NCBI RefSeq assembly: GCF_014904755.1
Contig: NZ_JACZFQ010000018.1
Location: 1 to 47,575 of the forward strand
DNA length: 47,575 nt
Origin: Neoluteolibacter marinus
GTDB lineage: Bacteria; Verrucomicrobiota; Verrucomicrobiia; Verrucomicrobiales; Akkermansiaceae
Direction: 5' to 3'
In this document: piece by piece, positions 9,391-19,400 of the stretch
Position numbering within the stretch: the stretch's first letter is position 1
How the letters are laid out: the number at the start of each line of letters is the position of its first letter
Translations under genes and position numbers: made by a program
The notes under the pieces: generated by a model
The model's database searches: none
What the model saw: the letters and a program-made list of their open reading frames with translations, nothing else
Told to the model about the DNA's origin: nothing

Positions 9391-9444
9391 ACGGTCGCAC
9401 GTTCCAGGAGAGGGTCGGTGCAATATCTTCGGCGAGGATTCGAC

Positions 9445-9467
9445 TATTCCGGATCGATCACGGAATA
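9445..9467 (+). terminator. Possible terminator hairpin after the sialidase-hexosaminidase gene
   Basis: Arms tattccg (9445-9451) and cggaata (9461-9467) pair perfectly around a 9-nt loop, 55 nt after the stop at 9390. No T-run follows, so it may equally be an operator dyad. Confidence 0.25.
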
Positions 9468-9647
9468 CCGAAAGCAATCGCTTGTATGATTCCGTCTGGG
9501 TGTCCCTCCCGGTGGTGGGGTGGGCTGCGTCCATAAGAGCAAGGTAGCGGGGGTAGCGGTCGAAATTGCTTAAGGATGTCCGATTTTCCCCCTTTTGCTG
9601 AATTTTTGGACTAATTGAAGCTTTACGTAAGTAGGTCGTTAAGCTGG

Positions 9648-9676
9648 GCTCTTGGCCCTGTTTTATACGCAAGAGC
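9648..9676 (+). promoter_or_regulatory. Leader hairpin upstream of the six-gene block
   Basis: Arms gctcttg (9648-9654) and caagagc (9670-9676) form a perfect 7-bp stem around a 15-nt loop containing ttttatac. It lies about 100 nt before the first start codon. It could be an RNA element in the leader, or a dyad overlapping a tatac-type -10 box. No known riboswitch class was recognised. Confidence 0.25.
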
Positions 9677-9772
9677 AGCTCCGCCAGCGTCTTCCTGCTC
9701 AGGCTTGAAAACTGAAGCGAACACCGCGTTTCCGGTCCGACTCCTCCCCTTACTCATCGCCACAAGAAGCTC

Positions 9773-10816
9773 ATGATTTCAGCTCTGCTAAGAAATACGG
9801 GTCGTTTTCAAGTCGCAGCGATGGCGCTGTTGGTGACGCAAATCACCGCCGTCGGTGAAGAGGTGGCAGGGCATCAGAGGACGCAGGAGATTGCGCTGCA
9901 GCGCGGGTGGAATGCGGTCTTCCTGGAGGTGGAGCCGCTTGAAACTGCGCCCGGCAAGGTGTTCGGCTCCTTGCCGGTGGACAAGGTCGCGACCCTGTTC
10001 CAACAGCCGACGTCGAACCAGTTCGTGACCGATCCCGGGGTGGATCTTTTCGATGGCCAGGGTTGGGGCGTCTGGTACGCCCCGGGCTTGCCGGAAGCTT
10101 TCCTGAAGTCGCTCGATGCGATCAACGGCAACCGGGCGTATCTCGTGCATGCCACCCGCGACTGCCAGTGGCGGGCCCTCGGCCGGGTTGAACTGGCGCC
10201 GGTGAAATGGCAGGCCGATGCATTCAATCTCGTCGGGTTCCCGGTGCGCGCGCCCGGCGGTCCGACCTTCGCCCAGTTTTTCGCGGGGTCTCCCGCCCAT
10301 GCCAACCAGGCGATCTACCGGCTGGTGAACGGCCGCTGGAAGAAGGTCGTGCAAGCCTCCTCCGAGACGATGAAGTCGGGAGAAGCTTTCTGGGCCTACT
10401 GCAAGGGTCCATCGGACTATCAGGGTCCGTTGCGCGTGGAAACGGCCAGCCGTGAAGGGCTTTTGCTCGGTCGCGGGGCGGGGGAGATCATCCTCCGCAA
10501 TGAATGCCCGCATCCGCTCGCCCCGACCATGGACCACGTGCCGGCGGATGGCCCGGCGGTGCCCCTTTCGATCCTGGTTCGCGCCTACGGCGACCCCGCT
10601 GCTCCGATCCAGCCTGTCGCGACGCCGATGCCTGCCGGTGCCTGGCAGCAACCGATGCCGCCGCTCGAGGTCAAGGCGTCGATCGCGGTCCCTTTCGAGT
10701 GCCGGGCGTCGGCGATGTCCCAACCACGGCAAGGCTCGCTTTTGAAAATCACCACGGATCTCGGCACCGAATCGTGGATCCCGGTCTCGGGCTTCCGCGA
10801 TGACCTCGGCGAATGA
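9773..10816 (+). CDS. Exported hypothetical protein, first gene of the giant-protein block
   Basis: A 347-aa protein with an N-terminal export signal (about 1-28). The mature part begins with IALQRGWNAVFLEVEP, followed by VFGSLPVDKVAT and WGVWYAPG. This pattern recalls uncharacterised verrucomicrobial secreted proteins encoded next to large surface proteins; that is a recollection, not a search result. No catalytic motif was seen. The start ATG at 9773 has only a weak purine stretch (aagaag) upstream. Its end overlaps a possible start of the next gene by ATGA (10813-10816), but the more likely next start is 36 nt further on. It probably takes part in the same surface system as its neighbours; the function is unknown. 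Confidence 0.75.
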   Translation: MISALLRNTGRFQVAAMALLVTQITAVGEEVAGHQRTQEIALQRGWNAVFLEVEPLETAPGKVFGSLPVDKVATLFQQPTSNQFVTDPGVDLFDGQGWGVWYAPGLPEAFLKSLDAINGNRAYLVHATRDCQWRALGRVELAPVKWQADAFNLVGFPVRAPGGPTFAQFFAGSPAHANQAIYRLVNGRWKKVVQASSETMKSGEAFWAYCKGPSDYQGPLRVETASREGLLLGRGAGEIILRNECPHPLAPTMDHVPADGPAVPLSILVRAYGDPAAPIQPVATPMPAGAWQQPMPPLEVKASIAVPFECRASAMSQPRQGSLLKITTDLGTESWIPVSGFRDDLGE

Positions 10817-10851
10817 TTCCGCGCTATCGCTTCCTTCCCCTTCCATCAGCC

Positions 10852-13434
10852 ATGAAGCCCTGTTTCCTGAAGTTCTCCTCCTCGCTGGCGTGCGCGCTGT
10901 GGGCCGCGTCGATGCCACTGTCCGCCCAGTCCAGTCCGTATCGCGGCCTGTGGGTGGGTGAGGTGGTGCTTGGTGCCGTCAACGAAGTGACGGTGCCCCT
11001 CGACGAGAACAACGTGCCCCGCGCTCCGGATCCGAACGTGGTCACCCCGACCTTCGACGCGGCGAGCTTGCGGCTGATTCTCCACGTCGATGCCGCGGGC
11101 CGCACCAGCCTGCTCAAGCACGTGGCGATCCTCGCCCGCAAGGCGGACGTGCAGGAGAAGGAAAGCGACATGGCCCTGGTCACCGACGAGCGGCTTTACG
11201 GAGCTTTCCCTCCCCAGCCGGCCACACGGATTTCAAGTGCCGTCTTCGATTTCGGCGATGCCAAGGCAACCGCAGCGGTCAACCAGGTCGTTGAACGTGC
11301 GGCCGCGGCCGCCGCCACGGCCGCCGCGCAGCCCGGAGCCACCGTCGCGACCATCAAGGCCGCTGCGCAGGCCGCGGCAGCACCCGTGGTGGTCGAGGCC
11401 GACGCCACCGAGGCCTTCAATGATTTCCTCCAGGCTCACCTCGACAAGACCAAGGTGATTGCCATCGCCGACGGCGGCTCGACCGCTGCCGCCAGGGCGG
11501 AAGCAATCGCCCTGCGGGATGGCTCGTTTTTCCACGACGTGAGGGGCGTTGAAATGCTCGACGCCCTCGAAGCGACCTTGGCCGGCCTGCCGGCGGAGAC
11601 ATCTGCCGAGGAGCGCCGCCAGATCGCCCTCAACACGGTGGCTGCCTTTGCCGAAACGGACCTCGCCTACGATCGCTTCCTCGCCGGGGAGCTGTTCGGC
11701 GACATGATTTCCGTCGCCGCCGGAACGGCTGCTGCCAGCAGCGAGAGCGTCGCCCTGAAGCCGGTCACCGGCTTCCAGGAATCGGAGTCCGGTGCGGCGG
11801 TAGCGGTGGTTTCGGCTGCCCATGGACTCAATACCGGCGACGAGGTGGCCATCCAGGGCGCACCGATCGCCGGATACAACGGGCTGCACCCGATCGTCCG
11901 GCTTGATGACGACTCCTTCCGGATCACCACTCCCTACATTTCCGGCGGAACGATTGACGGCTATGCGGCATCCGACGCGATCGCCCCGTTGATCGTGACG
12001 TCGCCGGCCCACGGACTTGAAAGCGGTGCCCGGATCGTCGTCCGCGATTCGATCTCCACCTACAATGGCAACCATCTGGTGACGGTCATCGACGCCGACA
12101 CTTTCAGCATCGACATCCCCTTCGCCTCCGATCCTGCCGAGCGTGGCGTGTGGTCGGCCCGCTCCGGGGAGATTGCCGGTTTTGAAGGCACGGAAGACGG
12201 ATCCGCCGGGGTCAAGGTCACCGCTCCGAATCACGGTCTCGACAACGGCCAGGTGATCGAGATCCGCGGTTCGGGCAGCGACTCCTACAACGGGATCAAA
12301 ACCATCACGCGCATCGACGCCGATACCTTCTCCCTCAACCAGGCCTTCGCCGGAGACCCGGCGGTCAAGGGTGCCTGGGACGTCCCGGTCGAGATCCTCG
12401 GCTTCGAGCCGCCTGCCGATGCCCCGACCTTGGTGACCTCGTCGGGCCACGGCCTCAGTTCCGGCGACCGGGTGTTGGTTTCCGGTTCCGGAAACGCGGC
12501 CTACAATGCAGAGTTCCGGGTGACGGTCGTGGATGCGGATTCGTTCTCGATTCCCGTCGCCTTCGACGAAGCAACCGGGAATCCGGCCACCAAGGGCAGC
12601 TGGCAGCCCGCCGCCGGCGGCCAATGGCGTCCGACCGCGCCGATCCGCGCGGCCCTAGATCAACAGGCCAAGGTCGCGCAGGCGCGAACCACCGCCTTGA
12701 ACACCAAGCTCACCGCCTACGACGATTCTCGTGCTCCGGATGCCGTGGAACTGGTGCTGGATGCGATCGTCGAAGCGGCCGCCACCTCGCCGTCGTCATT
12801 GACCGTGGAAGTCTCCACGCTCGCCGACCAGGCCGGCCGCGACGCCCTCAGCCTTTCGGTCCTCCGTTACGCACGGCCGTCCACGGTCCCGTCCACCGAC
12901 TACACCGGGTTCGTTCGCTCGGCGGATTTCGCCGCCAGTGTCGCGACCGCCGCGGAAGCTGCCGCCACCGGTGCGTTCGAGGAGAACAAGAACCTCATCG
13001 CCACTCCGACCTCGATCCGTGACAAGGCTCTTGCCGCCGCCATCGATGCACTTGCCCCGGTGTTTGCCGCCGCCTCGCGGTCGTTGCTGACGGAGCTGCC
13101 GATGAGCGGAGAGTTCGGGGTGGGGGGCAGCGGCCTTGCCGCGGAGATCGTGCTTCCGGCAAACCATCCGACCAATCCTTTCCGGCATCGCCGCCATCCG
13201 GACCACACCGTCGGCTTCGACATCCGCCGCCTCGTCAACCTGAGCTTCCAGCCGCAGGACGGGCAGGCCCTTACCCGCGCCGGCTACGGCGTGGATCGTA
13301 TCACCGGCACTTACGACGAGGAGATTTTCGGCCTGCACAAGCCGCTGGGCCCCTCGCGCGACACCGGCTTGAAGGTTCGCGGAACCTTCCAGCTCAACCG
13401 CATCAGCTTGATCGACACGCTCAACGGACGCTGA
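10852..13434 (+). CDS. Exported protein with four tandem E1-FCCH-like modules
   Basis: An 860-aa protein from ATG 10852, chosen because it starts a proper signal peptide (MKPCFLKFSSSLACAL...LSAQS). A start at 10813 overlaps the previous stop by ATGA but gives a poor N-terminus. The first ~90 mature residues (YRGLWVGEVVLGAVNEVTV onward) form a beta domain. Next come Ala-rich helical segments (encoded ~11280-11760), then four modules of 63-70 residues (11764-12603), each containing HGL, a Gly-rich turn, YN and D-x-D-[ST]-F. The helical part resumes after them, and a C-terminal beta domain with RRLVNLSFQPQDGQAL and VRGTFQLNR closes the protein. The modules look inserted into an otherwise helical/beta host protein. 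No enzyme motif was seen. Probably a surface or extracellular component. Confidence 0.8.
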   Translation: MKPCFLKFSSSLACALWAASMPLSAQSSPYRGLWVGEVVLGAVNEVTVPLDENNVPRAPDPNVVTPTFDAASLRLILHVDAAGRTSLLKHVAILARKADVQEKESDMALVTDERLYGAFPPQPATRISSAVFDFGDAKATAAVNQVVERAAAAAATAAAQPGATVATIKAAAQAAAAPVVVEADATEAFNDFLQAHLDKTKVIAIADGGSTAAARAEAIALRDGSFFHDVRGVEMLDALEATLAGLPAETSAEERRQIALNTVAAFAETDLAYDRFLAGELFGDMISVAAGTAAASSESVALKPVTGFQESESGAAVAVVSAAHGLNTGDEVAIQGAPIAGYNGLHPIVRLDDDSFRITTPYISGGTIDGYAASDAIAPLIVTSPAHGLESGARIVVRDSISTYNGNHLVTVIDADTFSIDIPFASDPAERGVWSARSGEIAGFEGTEDGSAGVKVTAPNHGLDNGQVIEIRGSGSDSYNGIKTITRIDADTFSLNQAFAGDPAVKGAWDVPVEILGFEPPADAPTLVTSSGHGLSSGDRVLVSGSGNAAYNAEFRVTVVDADSFSIPVAFDEATGNPATKGSWQPAAGGQWRPTAPIRAALDQQAKVAQARTTALNTKLTAYDDSRAPDAVELVLDAIVEAAATSPSSLTVEVSTLADQAGRDALSLSVLRYARPSTVPSTDYTGFVRSADFAASVATAAEAAATGAFEENKNLIATPTSIRDKALAAAIDALAPVFAAASRSLLTELPMSGEFGVGGSGLAAEIVLPANHPTNPFRHRRHPDHTVGFDIRRLVNLSFQPQDGQALTRAGYGVDRITGTYDEEIFGLHKPLGPSRDTGLKVRGTFQLNRISLIDTLNGR
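11764..12603 (+). repeat. Array of four E1-FCCH-like protein modules
   Basis: Unit boundaries are 11764-11952, 11953-12153, 12172-12378 and 12394-12603. The later three open with I-x-G-[FY]; the first opens VTGF. All carry HGLxxG, YN[GA] and D-x-D-[ST]-F, and units 2-4 end G-x-W. Sequence identity between units is moderate, so these are old copies and not a recent DNA duplication. The fold name is by resemblance to the FCCH domain of ubiquitin-activating E1, which is also annotated in bacterial and phage proteins. Confidence 0.75.
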
Positions 13435-13470
13435 TCCCGCCCGTTCACCCATCGCACCCATTCCTCTCCC

Positions 13471-16400
13471 ATGAGCCTCTTCCCGAGTTTCCGAGCACTC
13501 TCCGCCGGTGTCCTGTTGGCGCTGGCCGCCACCCAGACCGTGCTGGCGGACGTTTCCGATCTCCTGTTCACCGTAAGGATCGATGGCAGCACCAACACGC
13601 CGACGATCCACGTGACGAACAACTCGCCGGTACTGGAAATCACCCGCTTCGAATTCACGATCGGCGACTACACGAAGAATTTTGATGGCGGCTACATCAG
13701 CGTCACGGATCCCCCGGGCGGCGATGCCACCCTGGTTTCTCCGTCAGGCGGATCCCGCCCCGACACGCTGATCGTCAACCTCACCGGCTTCGGCCCGGGC
13801 AAGACCTTCTCCGCCCAGGTCGACGTCGACCAGGACGCGGAGCCGATGAACACGGTTGAAAATTTCAACCGGGTCTTCTTCAACAACGGCAATTACCCGA
13901 ACTCCGTCGCCCGTGTCTACTCGGGCGCGGCGGTCGCCACCCGGACCTTGCCGGACAACCCGAGCACCCTGACCTTCCGCGGTCCGGGCCGGATGCTCAA
14001 CGTCGTCAGCCGGGCGGAAGGGGAAGGCGATTTCGTGCGCGGTGTGGTGGTCAAGCGCGACGGCGTCGAGATCGCTTCCGGGCAGGACACCGTGAGCCTG
14101 GAGGTGGCTCACGGCGACCGCATCCAGATCACCGCCCCGCAGGAGGTCTACAAGGACATCCATTCCCAGTATATCACCAGCAGTGGCGTCAATGATGCGG
14201 AGGCGATCCAGAACGACGCCGAAGAGCGCTTCGTTGCGATCGGCATGTCGGTGAACAACGTGCCGCAAACGGCCGACCCGACCAATTACGATTTCGAAAT
14301 CACCGGCGACACCGACGTCCAGGTGAAGTGGCAGCACTACTACGCGCTGACGATCACCCACGATTTCAGCAAGACCCAGAGCCTCGAAGTGATTGCCGGC
14401 ACGCCGTGGGCGGGCCCTCTCGCATCGAATGCGGCGGGTAACCCGAGTCCTCCGGTCAGCAAGCAGTGGGTGCTGCGCGGCAGCCAGCCGGTGGTCCAGA
14501 TCGACGGCCAGTTCGTTGATTCCTTCAGCCACCCCGGCCTCGACCTCCGCCACGTGGTGAAGGGCTACCGTGCCTACGGTCCGCCGAACAGCCAGGTCGG
14601 CGCGAATGACAACAGCGACCGCCTCGGCGCGGACGGAGTGGACATCCGCAAGTCCGAGGTCGGGACGGTGGCATCCTATTCGGGAACCCCGGGCTCCAAG
14701 CCGACCGTGATCCTCAACGGAAGCACCACGACCCCGCTTCCGCACGGGCTGGCCAGCGACAGTCTGGTTGAGATCACGGGGAGCGGGAATGCCGCCTACA
14801 ACGGCATTTTCAAGATCACGAAGGTCAGCGACACCTCGTTCTCGATCCCCGTTTCGTTTCCCGACAGCAACGGCAACCCGATCGCCAAGGGGACCTGGCG
14901 CGATGTCACCTATGTCCGGAGGTTCGACTTCCCGACCGTCGAACAGCGGCAGCAGGTGAAGCCGAACTTCAGCATGTATTGCCCGGGTGGCATCACCTAC
15001 GTCTGGCAGATCCAGTACGGGGTCCGGGTCAATGCGGACGACGTCTCGCGCGTCGGGCTTGCCAAGGTCTACGAGGTGACCCCATCGGGCGACGTCGACC
15101 GCACCGTGCAGGACGGGGTCGCGTGGTTTGATCCCGGCACCCGGGTCAAGGTGGTTGCCGCGGCGAAGGAGCCCGGACCCGACGGACTGTCATTGACCGG
15201 CTGGGTCAATGGTGACGGCTACTACTTTTCAACCCAGGGCGAGGTCGATCCGTCGAACGGCCTGCCCAGCAGCGGCGGCCCCGCCGTCGTCAACGGCAGC
15301 CCCGTCGGGGTCTGGATCACCAACGGGCCGGGCAGCACCCTGGGCTATGAAATTCCCAACCTGCGGCGTCCGGTCCGCACGCTCTGGCGCTACGGCGCGG
15401 GTGCGATCGTGGTCAACGTGACCATCGGCAAGCACGTCTTCGAAGACTACCCGCAGTATGCCGGCATGTTCGTCCGCCAGCCGGAACCGATCATCAATGC
15501 GGTGGTCGATCCGATCGCCATCGCTCCCGGCGGAGCGACTCCCGGTGCGGAACTGATGGCGGAATGGGATCCGGTCAGCGCTCGCCTGTTCCCGACGATC
15601 CCCGGCCGCTTCACGGTGCCGTGGAAACCCGGAACCGATTCCGACAACGCGGTGGAGGTCCGCGTGGTCGCGACGCTGCCCTTCGACGGACTGCGACAGA
15701 TCCGCGGCCACTACCCCCACATCCAGGGAGCTCCTCCGGTCGCCATCGATCCCGATCCGGATGACGACTTCAGCTTCAAGTCGGTGAAATACACCACCGC
15801 CGGCGCCACGGTCGATGCCAACAAGGAGTTCACCACCCAGCGTCCGGGCATGTCGGTCCTGCTCTTCTCCCAGATCCAGAGGGTCGGCCGCGGCCAGCCG
15901 CGCGAGGTACTTCAGGTCCGGGTCGTCGATACCCGGGCTTGGGACGCCAACCTGCTTGCCACGCCGACTCCCGTGACCGTCGGCCAGAAGATCACGGACC
16001 CCGATGCCGACCGCGCGAAGCTGGGTACGGGCTACCTGCTCGATCTGGTCGGGCGTGCCCGCTACAATCCGTTCATTTACGACGGCGACAAGATGGCCGG
16101 GATTTCCGCGCGGGACATCTACGACATGGGTGCCCTGCTTGCCGACACGTCGTCGCTGAACGTCGTCAACAAGGCCGCGCTTCCGGGTCCGGTCATCCCG
16201 GTCAACGAGCATCCAGGCGTGCCCGACCGCGAGCTGCCGATCATCATCTGGTACGACGATCCGCGTATCAATGACACCATCCTCTGGCCCTTCGTTTCGC
16301 GTATCTACAAGCCCGAGTGGCCCGCGGCGTCATCGCTGCCCCAGATCGTCATCGCCAGCCAGTTCGGCAGCGAGGGCAAGAGCCGCGACAACCAGGAGCA

Positions 16401-19400
16401 GGTGGTCGCCCCGGCAATCGGCGCTTTCCCGGAGGCCACCACCTACGATCCTTCCCGTCTCCAGGCGGTCCAGATCTACCAGCAGCCGGATTTCAACGCC
16501 CCCGGCTACAACCCGAACGAGGAACACGCGCTGGTCGCCCCGTCGCTGCGCTTCGCCGCTGTCTCGCCGCGCCCGCCGGCCATTTATGCGCTGCGCGCCG
16601 GTGACCTGAACTACTCGAACCGCACGGTGACGAGCGGTGTTTCCCGTTATACCTCCCATCCGTATGTCCTGACCCAGTTCTTCGACGTCGCGGCCGACGA
16701 GATGAAGATGAAGGTCTACTCGGTGAAGAAGGAGAGCTCGAACGGCGACAACCCTTCCTACCGCTTCGCCAACAACTTCACCGCGACCACCACCAACCTG
16801 AAGAGCCAGCCGTATGTGAAGATGAAGGCCGGCGAGCCGGTGAACGCCTTCTATCCGCTCGGCGTGGCCATCGGTGCCAGCCCGGCACCGGAAACCTACG
16901 GCAACAACCTCTTCACCCAGGAAGCCTACTGGGAGGACTGGCGCGGTTCCTACTGGTCGATCTCCGGCGGCGACAAGGCCTGGTTCGACGTCTCCTTCTA
17001 CTACCCGCTCGCCCCGGATTTCTGGTGGCCTCCGACGGTGGCCACCCCGCCGGTGATGGTGGAAAAGAACGGTGCGACCTACACCGCGAAGTACGACTCG
17101 ACCCGTACGGCCAAGGTGCCGGGAACCGGCGATTCGGTGGCATTCCTGCCCTCGGGGGTCAAGAATTCCGCCAACGCGGCGAATATCGATTTCCACCTTC
17201 CGACCAAGGTCCTTTACAAGTCCGAGTGGCCTGACAACGCGCCGGTTCTCAAGGCCGGGGAAACCCTGACCTTCTCCGGCGGCGAATACCGCGCCGATCA
17301 TCCCACGACGACGGTGGTCAACAACGGGGTGGCGACTACGGTCCAGACGCCCGGGCTGCCGCAGGTGCTCGCGTTCGCTTCGGCCGAGGTGGTGTTCGAC
17401 TCGCTCAACCCGGACGCCGTCCCGGGCAGCCTCAAGAACCGCTGGACCGCCCGCGTGGTGCAGGCCCTCGACAAGCGCACTGCTCCGCTCGCGGTCGGGA
17501 GCTTCCCGGCGGAACTCCAGCCGGCCAGCGGCAAGACCTCGGTCAAGCAGGGCAAATACATCTTCAACGAGCTGCCGGCGTCGTTGCAACGGCGGCTCCG
17601 CTACGATCCGCTCGCCGTCCGGACAGTTACGGTCGATGGCGTGACGTCCCAGGTTCCCGGCGTGCTGGAGTTCAGCGGGCTTCTCAATGACAAGGACATC
17701 GGCGACGCGACCCTCACCGCCTCCCCGCCGGCGGTGTACGTTCTCGAGCCGAACATCCTCACCGCCACCGAGCGCGACGCCATCCTTGCCCTTGTTGACA
17801 CCGGATCCTCCGCCCGATCCGCCTGGGTGGCCGCGGTCAACGCGCTCTACGACGTGACTCGTAATCCCGAGGGCGTCCCCGGCAGCTCCGGCGAGTACCT
17901 CACGGGGCTGATGAAGAAACCCCGGCTCGACGAGGACGGCGGGATCCTCAAGGACAACCTCGGAAACGTGCTTTACGAAAGCCCGGTCACGCCGGTGCCG
18001 ATGCGGGCCTATGGTCCGGGTCTCGCCCTGGTGCCGAATGCCGGCTTCCTCGACCCGCTGGGCAAGCTGGCCGATAACAGCAATTACCCGGACGTGAGCT
18101 GGGTCACCGTGGTGGAGAACAACGACCCGTCGCTCGGCGGATCCCCGATCACCCCGCACATCATCAAGGTCGACCGCAACGAACGCTACCGCGGTTCCAT
18201 CAAGACGATTCTTTCCGACAATGTCTTCGACGAGAACATCGTGCTGCGCTCCACCGGCGATTTCGGCGCCAATGCCGACGATCTCACCTTCGAGTGGTGG
18301 TATCGTCCGGACGACGGTAGCCTCAACGTCCCGCCGCCGGACCTGATCCCGGCCGGCCAGACCAACCCGTGGAAGCTGTTCCCCGATCCTTCCGGCGCTG
18401 CCGGGAAAGGCCGCTACCAGATCACCCTCAAGGGCAATCCCAACGCTCCCGAGGCGCTTCTCGCCGACACCTTCTGGTTCGCCCGCTACCGTCACAAGAA
18501 CGACAACGCGAGTGGAACCAACTGGAAGCTCACCCAGCCGAACGGCCGCAATGGCGTGAACTTCACCTGGGCCGGCGCCGGGAACTCCCAGCCGTTCGTC
18601 GACGCCGATCTCGACGGGATCCCCGATTTCCGCGCCCAACTCGCCCAAGGCTGGATCAAGCGCGTGCTCGATGCGGTCAACCCCTACGAGGCACGGATCC
18701 GCGACTTCGAAGGCGACAGCCCGTCGACCATCTCCAGCATGGTGTCGCAGTTCGGCGCTCGCTACGAGGGTCCCGTCGCGCTGAATCCCGACAAGAACGT
18801 CATCGAGAACGTCGGGCTCATCGAACTCTATCAGACGATCCTCGACCGCGGCTCGAACCTGAGCATCAACCTCTCGCAGCCGGTTTCCACGCCGGCCATT
18901 TCCAACGCCCTCCAGCTGGCGTCGACGCGGATTTCCGACTTTTACACCTTGCTCGGCAACGAGGCCCGGGTGGATGCGCTCGATCCGACCATCGGGCACG
19001 GCAGCGACAGCGTGGACTACGGCAACCTCTCGACATCGGTGTTCACTTTCCAGAACCAGATGTCCTCGCAGATGGAAGAGGAACTGGCGCTGTTGCGGGG
19101 CGTGGACGACTACTTCGCGCGTCCGGTCTACAACCGCTTGTTCTGGAACTTCACCAAGGGTGAAGGCGAAGCCGCCTATGCCACCAGCTACAACATCTCC
19201 GACGTCAATGCCGACGGCTTCATCGACGAGGACGATGCGATGCAGCTCTTCCCGCAGGGCCACGGCGATGCCTGGGGCCACTACCTGACCGCGCTGACCA
19301 GCCAGTATTACCTGTTGAAGCACCCTTACTTCAACTGGGTGTCACGGTCGGAGTCCTACAACCTGCAGGACATCGTCATCAGCGTGGATTTCCTCGACGA

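Larger units (their letters stand above)
9391..9772. other. 382-bp non-coding leader upstream of the giant-protein block
   Basis: This is the only gap over 300 bp. It is clearly more AT-rich than its surroundings. It contains two inverted repeats (9445-9467 and 9648-9676, listed separately), an 8-bp palindrome ttacgtaa at 9623-9630 and a pyrimidine-rich stretch just before the next start. A weak promoter-like pair (ttggac near 9607, taagta near 9629) can be drawn but is not convincing. No open frame here looks like a gene. Confidence 0.6.

Noticed and set aside
8005..9672. 555-codon minus-strand frame reaching into the 9391-9772 gap
   Set aside because: It overlaps the GH20 half of the fusion gene for most of its length. 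The extension into the gap does not look protein-like, so the gap is treated as non-coding.
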